Below the pieces are notes generated by a model, which made no database searches, had not been told where the DNA came from, and worked only from the letters and a program-made list of their open reading frames with translations. A DNA stretch of 64,000 nt, from the NCBI GenBank assembly GCA_020744425.1, contig JAGMUV010000002.1, positions 3,950,501 to 4,014,500 on the forward strand. Reading direction: 5' to 3'. Origin of the DNA: Dactylonectria macrodidyma (lineage: Eukaryota; Ascomycota; Sordariomycetes; Hypocreales; Nectriaceae). The translations under genes were made by a program, and so were the position numbers. Below, piece after piece: positions 21,222 to 32,630 of this stretch (positions are counted from its first letter, which is position 1; each line of letters starts with the position of its first letter).

Positions 21222-22820
21222 ATGAGTTTGTGCAACATTGCCAGATCCCTCCGGGCGCAGCCTGCCAATGCCTGGGCTCGCGCCACCTACGGTTACGGCC
21301 TTCCGTACCGCCGCTATTCCAGCGCCGCGCCCACAGGCCTTCCGCTTGAGGGCATCCGCGTGCTTGACATGACCCGTGTACTGGCCGGTGTAAGTCTGTC
21401 TGAGTGAAAGAAGCCTGCGTGGAACAACGCTCCGCCTGGATCGATAAGCTGACTTGAACAGCCTTACTGTACACAAATCTTGGGAGATCTCGGGTAAGAC
21501 CAGAGCAATATTGTCAATTTGTCTTGTCACTTTGTCGGCCGCGCACTGCAGCCCGCTAACACGCCGTGCAACTCAGCGCTGAGGTGATTAAGATTGAGCA
21601 CCCTGTTCGTGGCGATGATACCAGAGCATGGGGTCCTCCATACGCACAGCCCAAGGCCGGCTCGGCTTCAGAAGGACCCGGCGAGTCAGCCTACTTCATA
21701 GGAGTACGTCTTGTATTCCTCCTTCCTCCAATACTAGAGACCTAATGTCCTATCATCGTTCAAGGCAAACCGAAACAAGAAGTCTGTGGCATTGTCTTTT
21801 CAACATCAGGAAGGAGTCGACATCCTTCACAAATTAGCTGCCAAATGCGACGTCCTAGTCGAAAACTACCTCCCCGGGGCGCTGAAGAAGTACAACATGG
21901 ACTATGAAACGCTACGCAAAATCAACCCAGCTCTCATCTATGCGTCCATCACCGGCTACGGCCAAACAGGGCCGTACGCCAGCAGGGCAGGATACGACGT
22001 CATGGTCGAGGCCGAGTTCGGCCTCATGCACATCACTGGCGAACGGGATGGGCCCCCCGTCAAGGTTGGTGTGGCTGTGACTGACCTCACCACCGGTCTC
22101 TACACTAGCAACAGCATCATGGCTGCGCTTCTTGGGCGGGCAAAGAGCGGAAAGGGCCAACACATAGACGTAGCCTTAAGTGATTGCCAGACGGCAACGT
22201 TGGCCAACATCGCCAGCAGCTGTTTGATCAGCGGGAAGAAGGATTCGGGCCGATGGGGCACGGCTCATCGTAAGTCTTGTGGCCGTCTCGCATGTGCATT
22301 GCTGACATTCGAAGCTTCCATCGTTCCGTACAAGGCATTCCCGACCAAGGATGGTGATATTCTCTTTGGCGGCGGCAATGACCGCTTGTTCGGTGTCCTC
22401 TCGGACGGTTTGGGCGAGCCTCAATGGAAGGATGACCCGCGGTACAGAACCAACGCTGACCGAGTCGCAAATCGCCAGGAACTCGAGGGCAAAATCGAGA
22501 ATATCACGAGGCTGAAGACGACACAAGAATGGCTCGAAGTTTTCGAGGGTAGGGGGATGCCATATGCCGCCATCAATGATGTCCAGGGAGCCCTGAATCA
22601 CGAGCATACAAAGGCCCGGAATATGGTCGTCGAGGTCGAGCACGAAACTTGCGGCACTATAAAGATGGTTAACACGCCTATTAAAATGTCCGAAACTCCT
22701 CCAACCATCCGCAGTCCGCCTCCGACGTTAGGTGAGCACACCAATGAGGTCCTTCTAGAGCACTTGGGCTTCAGTGAGTCCGAGGTTGCCAAGCTCAAGC
22801 AGCGCGGCGCTATTGCATAG
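21222..22820 (+). CDS. Family III (CaiB/BaiF) CoA-transferase, probably mitochondrial
   Basis: Exons 21222-21389, 21462-21493, 21577-21703, 21765-22269 and 22315-22820 join into 445 residues. Every junction restores family sequence, for example G-A-N-R-N-K-K-S-V-A across intron 3 and G-T-A-H-P-S-I-V across intron 4. Family III enzymes move CoA between carboxylates through an aspartyl-CoA thioester; the likely catalytic Asp is residue 249 in the A-L-S-D segment. The first ~36 residues are Arg/Ala/Ser-rich without acids and end in R-R-Y-S-S, a typical mitochondrial presequence. With that location the closest known role is succinate-hydroxymethylglutarate CoA-transferase (SUGCT type); formyl-CoA or carnitine types remain possible. 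The fourth intron is only 45 nt and keeps the frame if retained. Confidence 0.92.
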
Positions 22821-23229
22821 ACTAGATAATGAAGCTTGTAGACAAAAATTAGTCCAACGAAGACACATGAAGATGGCAGATGCCCTGACAATAGATGTCG
22901 TTGAATCCTAGGGCTGGGCTGAGTGAATGGCTGCACGTGACCTGCACGTGCACCAACCGATTGACAACTTCAAACCGTCACCCATCCCTCGCACTGTGAC
23001 TGTCATCAACACGCGTTAATTCTCCAGATGCCGCATTGAACGCAAACGTTTTTTAAATCGAGCAACATAAAGGCGTGATTCTTGGTATTGTTCTGCCATT
23101 TTTTTGGCGAGCAAAAAGGACATCATCTCCCTTCCTACCACTCAGAGAATCTAGCACCTAGGTCCGGAATTGGTCACCCCATGCTTCTCGAGGATCCCCG
23201 GACGCAGCTGACAACTCAAAGGTCCAAAC
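22821..23229. other. Intergenic, promoter of the PHD-finger gene
   Basis: 409 bp hold the 3' flank of the CoA-transferase and the promoter and leader of the next gene on the same strand. I see no further gene or clear site. Confidence 0.5.
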
Positions 23230-24581
23230 ATGGTCGACACGACACATGAAGTAAATCAAGCAGAGAGTACTGGGTCGCTCGATCACAATGGGTGCATCCA
23301 AGTCTTAACGGCTGAAGGGTCAGGCCCTTCAACGCCAATAGAAATGCCAACGCCAACGCGCCAGACATCATACGTCTCACAATTCTCAACATCAAACAAT
23401 TTCATTCTAAAACGAATGAAGCTCACTTCCCAATGTTCTAAGGAGAGTTTTGGATTGAGGCCAACTCCCGAAATTAATACTACTCTCAAGCTGCCGATGC
23501 CCGCCTCACCAGCCACTCATCAAACAGTTTCGGTCACGTCTAATCCAAACTCAAGCAACCGGGATCCTCTCAACGCCCGCACCAAGAGAAAGCGAGATTC
23601 GACAATTGATGTGGACTTCACTCAAAGCACAATCCCTTTCCCATTGGTCGACCAGCCCAAGAGTCAGTCGCCTGACGCTCAGAATCAGCCTCAAGAATCA
23701 AATTCTCAGAGTTGTTCACAATGCGATGGGCAGTCTTGGACTCCAGACGATGCGCTGGTTGCATGCATTCAATGCCTCAAATCTTGGCACCAGCAATGCC
23801 ACTTGCCTGCAGTCACCAACGAAATGATAAAGTTGTTGAACTTTGTGTGTGTAACGTGCATGGCAGACCAAACACAAGCAGTCAGGCTCAGGGGGAAGAC
23901 AAATCACCAACGAAGAGATGAGATTGCGAGATTGCGCCAGAAACGACTGGCCGTCCTCCCTCAAGGAATGGTCCCCGCTAAGCCTGAGCTTGTTGGCTTT
24001 GGTGCCGGTCGTGCTCCTGACTCTGCAGTAAGTCGAACTTTTTCTATGCGGATATACTCAACAACAACTAATTCGTTCTCTAGCGCAACGAGTACTTCTC
24101 TCAAATGAAGAAAACAGATCTCCTAAACATCCTCTCCCTGTGTGACCAACTGAAGCCGCAGCTCCTTGTCGATCTCCTGGTCTCCGTGTCCAAGAGGCAC
24201 CCTGACCTGCCCATCTTTGATTCGCCCGACTGGGAGGCGGAACTGCCGAGCGCTCAGCGCCCAGCAAGAACGCCGAGGACAGATGAAAAACCTCGGCACG
24301 GACATGTGCTCCCGAACGCGAAAGCTAGGCCCAAGGCTAAGGCTACTAAGAAGATCTTGAAGCGCACTCGGGTCATAGAAGTGGTCACCGATATGCCCGG
24401 AGTGGATGACGACGTGTTGCCGCCAACATGGGCCAAAGCTGACACAGGGATGTACGCGAAGCTGTTACTGCCAGACACAGAAGACAAATCGCTACTCTTG
24501 GATGAGAACGATGAGGAGTCCTTCAGTCACTTCTTTGTGGACAGCCTTGGGAAACAGATTGTAGAAGCAGTAGGGGGTTAG
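23230..24581 (+). CDS. PHD-finger protein (two exons)
   Basis: Exons 23230-24027 and 24084-24581 encode 431 residues; the 56-nt intron joins D-S-A to R-N-E-Y. A C4HC3 PHD finger is complete at residues 162-210: Cys162, 165, 179, 182, His187, Cys190, 207 and 210. Such fingers read the methylation state of histone H3 tails in the nucleus. A Trp before the second histidine region (S-W-H) is the usual PHD tryptophan. Flanks are disordered: a Ser/Thr/Pro-rich N-terminus with a basic K-R-K-R patch near 119-122, and a C-terminal half with a helical segment around 270-300 and a second basic stretch. No SET, bromo or ING domain is visible. It is not assigned to a named complex. Confidence 0.88.
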
Positions 24582-24969
24582 GTCGGCCAGATGTGGTGAT
24601 CGCCATGTACTATCAGGGACCTTTAATACCCGTGGAGGTTTCCCCGTTCCCAATCGTGTTATCCTAGGCCTGTACTTGGGGAGTTTCGTTAGCAAATCAT
24701 GGTGTAATACAACCCCCAAAACCAATGATCCTTTTACATGACATGTGAGCGCAAGGACGTCAAAATGCGAAACATTATTTGAGAGTCATTTACTCGATTT
24801 CATTGACGATTATGGACATATAGATCTTAAGGATCGAAAATAGTAGGTAGATCGGTAGTCCAGCCACCAGACACTTATCCTCCGCTCAAAACTATCACAC
24901 TGTTCGCTTTCCAACATTTTAGGGAGATGGATGTCGTTTTGATTAGCTTCAGGGGCGATTTTTAAGGAC
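24582..24969. other. Convergent intergenic space
   Basis: 388 bp lie between the 3' ends of the PHD gene (plus) and the secreted-protein gene (minus). I see nothing else. Confidence 0.5.
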
Positions 24970-25851
24970 TTAGTTGCAGCCGCAGTCGAAGGTGCTGAGG
25001 ATGCTCTTGATGATGTTGCCGACGATGCAAAGAAGGTGCTCGATGACAACGTTGATGACGGCGCCAGCAGAACCGATAATGAGGAGAACGTCAGGGAGGA
25101 CGCAGAAACCAACGAGACCCTTGAGGTGGCCACCGATGGCTCCCTTGACGTCAATGTAGTTCTTGCAGCCCTTAGTGCAGTAAGAGACGCAGTCGTAAGT
25201 GGCGCACTGGGTGAGTCCAAGCCAGCAGGTTAGGCTCTTGACGGTGTTGACGATGCCACCAACGACACCGCCAACGACACCGCCAGCAGACACAGAGAGA
25301 CCGAACTTGGCAGTGTTGAAAAGGGCGACGGCATCAGTAACGGACTCGAGGTAGAGACCAGCAAGACCACCACAAGTGTTCTTCAAGGCGACGCTGCAGC
25401 TACCGATAGAGATGGCAGCACCGCCGTAGACCTTGATCTCGGCATCGATCTCAATGGGAGCAAGGAAGACAACGTTCTTGACCGAGGCCTTGCAGTAAGA
25501 GTGCGAGGCGTCGTACTTGACAATCTTGTAAGGGGAGCAAGCGCAGTAGGCGCCGAGCTTGGCATTGACGGAGCCATAGACGCTGGCAGAAGGTTTCGGC
25601 CAGGCGCCGGTCATGGCAGTGCCAGTGCAGCAGCCCTTCTTGGAGTCATAGGACTTGCCAGGGGCGCAAGAGCAGGCCTTGGTCCAGGCACAGTAGCTCA
25701 TGCCGGTAGGGCACTTGAAGGAGGTGCGCTCGAAGATGCTGCCAGCGTCACGGGGATCGAGGCTGGTCTCGGCGGGGGACTGGGGCATGGCAGTAGCTGA
25801 GGCCATCGAGGCGAGGGACGCCAGGGTCATGACAAACTTGGTGAAGTACAT
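24970..25851 (-). CDS. Secreted cysteine-rich protein with glycine-zipper segment, unknown family
   Basis: One exon encodes 293 residues. The first ~21 residues are a clear signal peptide: Lys5, a hydrophobic core, then A-S-A-T-A before Pro23. The mature protein has 20 cysteines, an even number, in two groups. Six fall in a compact N-terminal block (C-P-T-G-M-S-Y-C ... G-C-C), and others cluster near the C-terminus, ending D-C-G-C-N. Between them runs a hydrophobic, glycine-patterned segment with G-G-V-V-G-G-V-V-G-G, and a second hydrophobic stretch follows. This mix of disulfide-rich ends and a membrane-compatible middle is unusual. I do not recognise the family. By general fungal practice it is a candidate effector or wall/surface protein; that is inference. 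A TATA box lies about 210 bp upstream. Confidence 0.85.
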   Translation of the reverse strand: MYFTKFVMTLASLASMASATAMPQSPAETSLDPRDAGSIFERTSFKCPTGMSYCAWTKACSCAPGKSYDSKKGCCTGTAMTGAWPKPSASVYGSVNAKLGAYCACSPYKIVKYDASHSYCKASVKNVVFLAPIEIDAEIKVYGGAAISIGSCSVALKNTCGGLAGLYLESVTDAVALFNTAKFGLSVSAGGVVGGVVGGIVNTVKSLTCWLGLTQCATYDCVSYCTKGCKNYIDVKGAIGGHLKGLVGFCVLPDVLLIIGSAGAVINVVIEHLLCIVGNIIKSILSTFDCGCN

Positions 25852-28800
25852 GGTGAATGTTGAAGAGGATGTAGTAATAGAACTAAAATGTTTATATGAT
25901 AATGAGATTGTGAGAAGGGGCTTTCTGAGCGAGAGAAGAAAGCTAAGGTGAAGAACGAAGGACTTAACCGGAAGGCTAGAGGAGGAGGTTATTGAAGTAT
26001 CGAAGTGAGTGTTGGTGATGAGAAGAGAGATGTGTTTCTGGTCGGAGCCATCAACACCTTATATAGATTGCCAAAGGGGAAGAGAACCTTGGGCAGACGC
26101 CAGGAGATCTACCACGGCATCGTCGGCTCTGGTCCAGAACAACACACAGCAAGATTCGGGGTTGATGCCCACTCCCGCTCAGACACACCCCCAGTAGTCA
26201 GGACTTCCTAGCCCCATCACAAGCAATCTCTCCAGTCCACCACACGCACATACCGCGGTAGCTCACAGCGGCGAGTCTTTTCGTCACACAGACCTGTTCT
26301 ATCAACACCACACGGATCAGAAAAAGTCACTACCCCAGGGCCATGCTAGCTCAGCTGGCGCCCGAGCATGCCAAGCTCCAAACAACGACGGCCCCGGTCG
26401 GGAGAGTCTTAGTTCCGAAGGCTGCAGGTCCTACGAAGAGAGCCTCTAATCGGTTCAGCACATCAGTGAGGCCTATTATCATTGACACCATGCGAGAGCT
26501 TGCTAGCAAGGGGTCTCAATGGCTAGGCAGTACGAGGGTGTTGAGAGACGGATGGCACGTTTGTCTCGAAAGGGGCCAATGGCTCATCGGCCACCAGAGC
26601 GTGCTTGCAGTGCCGTGAGCCGGCTAACAATGATTTCAGTTCTCCAGCGAGCACCAGCACCATAGCACCACGACCGTTGAGCTACAGTGATAGCATCTCC
26701 AAGCGCAGAGTATCGGCGTTAGATGAGCATGTTAGTCGGCGTAGGCGATTATCGCCATGCAGAATCTGACAAGGGGAAGCGGGAGCTTGAGTCCCAGCCC
26801 CAGTCGAAACGCAAGTACCTGGTCCCGACAGGAGCTTTACAAGGCTAAGATCAGGTCTGAGTCGGTATGTGAGCCTGTACATTGTATGCTTCCTAAATTT
26901 AGGTCGTCATTGCGGTCAAGCCGGTAGTCGTGCTGTTAGCCTGCGGACAGGGCTTCTCCTGGTCCATTCGGAGGATAGGAAGAAGATGGCGGTCGAGCGT
27001 TGGTGTTCCCTGATCCTGGAGGTAATCTCTTCGAATTTTGGACCCCCAGTTTCAGAAACCGTCGGTCATAGGAGGGTACGCTAGTGGGCGATAGTGTGGG
27101 CGAGACCTTCTGGTGCTGCAACCCGTTCTTGTGGTGGGCTATATCCATCGGGCAATTAATTAGTTCAACGCAACCATAGCGCGCACCAAACCAGTCCAAT
27201 GGGCCGACTCTCGAGACCCAAAGCTTGCTTGCCATAGGTGGTGGAAGATGCAGTAAAAGACGTAGTAGAGGGTGCGGTAATGTCACTACTGCAGGCAGTA
27301 ATTGTAGTTGCAGAAGGCTTTGATGATGCTGGTGAAGCTCTTGAGTCTTGCGGGGGTGGAGATTTAAGCACGGAACTCGCGATAGTGGCTCCATCCTCGG
27401 TAGATCGGCCACCACCCTGGCTCTTTCCCTTCTAAGTTGCCCACTTGCTCGGGCACCTTCCTTGCCCTGGTACTCCTGCCCTGTGAGGTGTGACGGAAAG
27501 TACAGCACCGCTAAAACAGGCCCAGCCTTGCGAGATTGTCGACAAGTGCTCCAGCCATTGTTCCCCATTGTGCCTATTATGTTCCCCAGTTGCTTTGTTC
27601 CTTTGATTCATTTTACCCACTAGCTCCTTCCCAACTTTCTTATACCTTGATGGCCTACGCTACGTAGGATGATGTCGAGTTTGTTACCGCTTGCACGTGG
27701 GCTTGTATTTGATGTCTATGGCTTGCATTGTTAAACCACGAAGCAATGAGTTACCATGGAGAAATCAAAATCATGAAAACCGCCATTGTCCCTACACCTC
27801 GACTTGATAGCGAGAAAGAACATGTATTCCAAATCAGACACACCGGAAATAAGGTTCGGAGAGTTCAAGTACGTTGCTATGCTACTACGTCTAAGCCTCT
27901 CCCGCTTTCATGGTATGTTTCGTCGATCACATGCACGGTTGCAGGATCAAGACCAGCCTCGCTCATTTTATTTTTTACCTATGATGGTCATAACCCAGCT
28001 GAACTCTGAAGGGGCGAGCCAGAGGTAAAGCCGAGGATGCAAAGCTGAAGAGCAAAAGCTGCAAGTAGTTCTTTTTTGGCCATTGCGTTTCAGGTCTGAC
28101 GGTGTGTTGTTTTCTCTACTCCGTTCAGCCGCTATCGATACTCGTAACGACCATCGATTCACCCGATTAATCATAGTCCTCTCTGCGCACCCACTTCGGA
28201 ATCCTCTACCGCTACGTCCTCCTACGTGCTGTTCGCTGTGTTCGCGCTGATGGCTCATGTTGATGGCTTGCTGTTCTGTGCGTTTTGCGCTCCGGTGGAA
28301 TTTGCGGTAGGCTTCAGGTGGAGCGGATCTCCCACCGTGGAGGAGCGGGGCCGCTGCGCTGTTGGCCCGCTAAACTGAACCGCTGGCCATCGCCGCAGCC
28401 TCCAAGCCACAATATGTTTCAGGGCAGTAAACAGCGGCACTCTCTTTTGAGCCGTCTTTGTCCGTCGTGCTTATTTTCGATCCGTGCTAGTCATCTATCT
28501 ATCCCAAGGATGGCCCTGGCGCAGGCGAAAGCGCTCGCCTTTTTGGGGTGTTTTGTTTTGATTTGTTTTAGCTCCATCCTCAGCTATGGATCGGCCCCAG
28601 ATTGGCCACATGCGGCCGTGATGAGTGGCCTGAATGGCCTGAATGACCTGACTTGGCCTTGAGCGGCCTTGAGCCAGCTAGAGGTGCCTAGATCATGAAA
28701 AGGGGGGTGGAATCATTCATTAAACACACCAGAACCAGAAGCCCAGCGGCGCCTCACCTGCGCTACTGTGCCTGATCTCGGGGATTTATGGTCCTATCGA

Positions 28801-30165
28801 AGCATGCAATATTGCGGCCGGGCCCTCGCCGCTGTATGAGCCGATATCCATCACCCAGTGTTTGCAGAAAACCCGGACAAGATGCTCCCTAGCACCGAGC
28901 TGATCGACGACACTGACATATTGACGACAACCCTGGTTGATTATCTGAACCCATGGAGCGAGCTATTTTTTGACAGCTGTAACGTAGTAGACTACTACTT
29001 TGCTTCTCTAACTTTGGTCTCTATTTGCGTCTTTAACTTTGAACCTTGATCTCATTTAACTCTGATGTGATTCCAAAATGATCCTCATATGACTCCAGCA
29101 TGGCTTTGTCGGGATTCCCTGCTTGAGTTTGTATACCAATACAGTTATCCCAGACCATTCCAAGGTTTAGCAGAGTATCTTAAAATCTTTTTTCGCCAGG
29201 TATCGTTGCATTGCTTTCCGGCTGCCGACTTGCCGGAACCCGCATTCTCCAAGGGAGACCTGGGTTGTCGCCAAGACGGTAACTTGACTTTGCCGTGCCC
29301 ACTCTGGCTCCTACCCATTGGCAAGCTTGACGAAGCCTTCACATAGCTATCCAACTATCCAAGCTTGAGTTTTTACATATCCATCCTCGAACCTCCACAT
29401 CAGCTACAGAGGACGTCCAGACAGTTTCTCACACGTAAGTTATACGAACAGCTTCCAAACCTGGACCTTGTCTTTACAGCTCACCAACACCAGGCGTATT
29501 GCCACCGGCAACACATCACCGTGCTCCTCCTGCACCCGGCTGGCACAAGGATCGCTCAGCTCGCCACTTATTCTCCGCAGGTTGGGGGGAGATGCCGTGA
29601 CCCTTCGAGCTCTTCCTCGCTCCCCCTCAATCCCTCAACCCTGTGCCGTTTCTCCTGCTGCAAAGTCTCGCCTGATCCAAGTCCCGAATCCTGCCATCAA
29701 TACGAGTCCCGAAGGCGGTGTGCTATACACTTGCTGGGTTCATGTATTCACATTGATGCATGGAGAATGCCCTCCTTTCCGAGTGAGACTGACTGCCGAC
29801 AGCTCCACCACCTGCGACGTGATGTCGGATCTGAGGAGACCCAGCTTGGCAGCTTCACGTCATGTAAGGAAAGGGAGGAGGCAGACACTAGGGGACACCA
29901 TCGGAGACACATACCGGCTCTGAGAATTCGAATGATGTCAAGTCTCCAGTACACACACAAGTTCCGTATCTCCATGTTGATGTATTCCCGCATTCGTCGT
30001 CAATTTCTACGAATTACATCACGAGCCTATCCCCAGTAATGAGACAGAGCTCGACATCGCCCCATGAACCGTGAACCCGCGAACCAGGGGGACCTTGGTT
30101 GCAATAACAAAAAAAAAAAAATTTGCCCCCAAGTTCCAAGACAACCCGCCTCTTTGATATGTCTT
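25852..30165. other. 4.3 kb region without a supportable gene
   Basis: Apart from the promoter of the secreted-protein gene at its left end, I see only short frames without splice logic or family resemblance. Composition changes along it: 28860-29110 is visibly richer in A/T. Short direct repeats of GGCCTGAAT and GGCCTTGAGC occur at 28627-28676. A 13-nt A run lies near 30108-30120. It could contain decayed repeats, but no terminal repeat or transposase fragment is recognisable by eye. Confidence 0.45.
26057..26065 (-). promoter_or_regulatory. Candidate TATA box of the secreted Cys-rich gene
   Basis: Read on the minus strand this is TATATAAGG, a strong TATA match, about 205-215 bp before the ATG at 25851. 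It implies a leader of roughly 170 nt. Confidence 0.5.
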
Positions 30166-31217
30166 TCATGACGCACAGCTCCAGGTCCAGCCTCGCATTG
30201 TGCGCCTGGGCGCCCGTCCGCCCCGGTTCCGATCCCATCCGCCCATGACAGCGCCGCCTCCACCGATCTTGCTCGGCCCGCGCTGCCACTGCGCCCGCGC
30301 CCACGCCCACCACCATCCCGCCCGGCGTTGGGAGAGGATCAAGTGTACAATATCCCATCCTCTAGAAACCCAGCAGGGTTAGCAACTCGTTCGCTTACGT
30401 AGTCATGTGTCTCCCAAATCAAGAGGGGTTAAGGGGGGGATCAAGAAGGGAAGAGAGGGTGGGCGGAGGACTTACAATATGACACACAGAAGGGCCAAGA
30501 CCGGCTCACCGGCCTCTTCGGGAACCAGATTCCAGTATGTGTAGTCGGCCGGGAAGACTTGTTCCGCTGCAAGGAACGAGATCAGAATGCCGAGATACAC
30601 TGATGACGAGAGCGACCTCGCCACCAGAGCCCAGTCGCTCCAGGACCGGTCGTGTAGGTTGATTGACCGCATGTCGAGGAGGACGTCACCGGCCAGCGCT
30701 ATCATAAGCAGCAAGGCCTTTGTTCTGTAGAAGGAATTTCCCGTTAGCCTCCAAAGAAAACAACTGTTTTTCCGGTCTCAATTGGTTGTGGTTTCTCTTA
30801 CCCGTAGCTCGACGTCATAGCCTGCGAGGACGTAGCCAGGAAGATGGCCATCATCAACACCAACATCATGCAAGCAACCAGGTGCATAAAGTCGACGGCA
30901 ATGCGCACGGCCCGGACAATGGGCTCGGGCGGATCCTCGTAGTCATCCTCCGGGAGAGGGGTCAAGAGCGGCGTCGCCTCTTTGCAGGCGGGCGTCCTAG
31001 ATATCCGCGGGAGGCTTCGGGGCCGGGCATCGATATTGAGGTTTAGAGGTGGGGGGCGCCGACCCTTGGCCATGGTGAAGCCGCCGTCGCAGTCGTCGTC
31101 GAAGCTGGGGATAGCGAAGGATACCGATGGTCGAGATCTGAAGTTGCCAGCGGCCGATGATGTAGTGTGGGAAGAGTAGCAGCTCTGCTCGTCAAATTGA
31201 ACGAATAGTTTGAACAT
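30166..31217 (-). CDS. Four-TM membrane protein of unknown function (three exons)
   Basis: Exons 31217-30802, 30724-30476 and 30361-30166 encode 286 residues; introns are 77 nt (GTAAGA) and 114 nt (GTAAGT). About 100 N-terminal residues are disordered, with Pro, Ser and Arg-rich stretches and an acidic D-Y-E-D patch. Four hydrophobic segments follow: around M-L-V-L-M-M-A-I-F-L, around L-L-L-M-I-A-L-A-G-D, around S-V-Y-L-G-I-L-I-S-F, and around V-L-A-L-L-C-V-I-L. The tail is Trp-, Gly- and Arg-rich. The arrangement is like fungal MARVEL-type four-helix proteins, but I cannot assign the family. The ATG at 31217 is the first in frame; a second Met before K-G-R-R (about residue 49) is an alternative start. 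Confidence 0.72.
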
Positions 31218-32630
31218 TAAGCTGACAATTAGGGGTATTTTGGGTTTAGGAAACAAGGACGAGAACTAGAACGAGAAAAGAACAAAAATAATATCGTGGC
31301 GAATACTGGTGGACGGGTTGTAGTATGCGTTGTTGCGTTCCAAGGTTGATGCGTGGAGAAGTCGTCCAGCGCGCCTCCAGCTTTTTGCAGAGTGTAGAAT
31401 GAGACCGCCCAAGCTCGTCAAAAGGAGGGCGAGGAGCGACGGAACGAATGAAGGGCGAAGCAGAGCGAGGGAGAGAAACGAAATAAATGAACGACAGGAC
31501 GTCAGTGCAGAACTGAGTCAAAATCAAGGGCAAGAAAGACAGGAAAATAATTCAAGATGATGAATGTAAAACATCCCACGCCATCGATTGGCGAGCAGGC
31601 GGTGTTTTCTGAGCGCCAGGCTGTTATGGGGCGTTCGAGCGAGCCGCCAGGGCACCCACTTTGGCTTTGGGGCTCTTCGCTGCGGCACGCTACAAGTGCC
31701 TAAACTGCCTGTCCCACCCGTGCTACCCGCCCTGACAGGCCGATTTAGCGCGTATTTGAAGACCGCTATGGCCGAAATCCCTGACGCCTGGGAGGCCACC
31801 GCGCCAGGGGACTGTCGCACCACGAACCCGTATTCGAGCTTCTACAGGCCGCAATGGGTTGCAAATGGTCGCGAGCTCGCCGAGATGCCCCGTACCTCGT
31901 CTAAAAATGGCATAGATGCTCGCTCTTCCCAGCTCATGCTTTGCCCTATCAGCCCCGTAGCGCAGGATACGGCGCAGGGTATTGGTGGCATCAACCTCCC
32001 TGGGCTGTTCCTGAGCCGTTCCACTAAAAGATGTCCCACTAGTGCTGTAGGTCCCTTCAGCCGTCTTGCCTGTCCCTAAAAGCCGTCCCTGAGCTGTGCA
32101 TGGTGCTACCCGTCACAACCTGGCGCGTCTCAGACCATTCCCTGCGCCGTTGATTGATGCCATCACAGAATGAATCTTGTACAGTCGTAAAGCCAGGGAT
32201 TGCCTCTTATGGTGGCCGTTTTCAACTCAGGCCGTGGCTCCACGTTTGATCTGCTTTGATCTGGTTCGTTCACGTTTGATCTTGGCTCGCCTTCAGCTCT
32301 GACCTGGTTCGCTCATGACAGAGAACACGGAAGCTTGGTCCCTCTCGGAGAATTACTGCATATGCTTGTCTTTAACTGACGTGTTTATTAACTGATGGCT
32401 CGGCTCAGACTTGCCTTTACGACTTCATCGACATCTTCATGCAGAAAACCATCATGCCACCGGAGGGTTAGCTGCTATTTTCGGCACAGCAGCAAACGCA
32501 CACGCGCGTGAGCTTGAAGTTGTCTTGCCGTTGCAACGTCTCGGAAGTATCTGTGAGTGTCATCATCGCCGAGCACCACCCGTCGCGTTTCAGACCACTT
32601 GGTCCCTTTCAGAAATATGCCCCCCTTATT
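31218..32630. other. 1.4 kb intergenic region with degenerate repeats
   Basis: The left part is the promoter of the four-TM protein. The right part (32100-32620) holds short, imperfect direct repeats, including two copies of CACGTTTGATCT at 32241 and 32271. The frame at 31588-32079 has no recognisable family. No gene is called. Confidence 0.5.

Noticed and set aside
29365..30039. 224-codon plus-strand frame
   Set aside because: Repetitive Ser/His/Arg composition without motif; a second long frame overlaps it in another phase.
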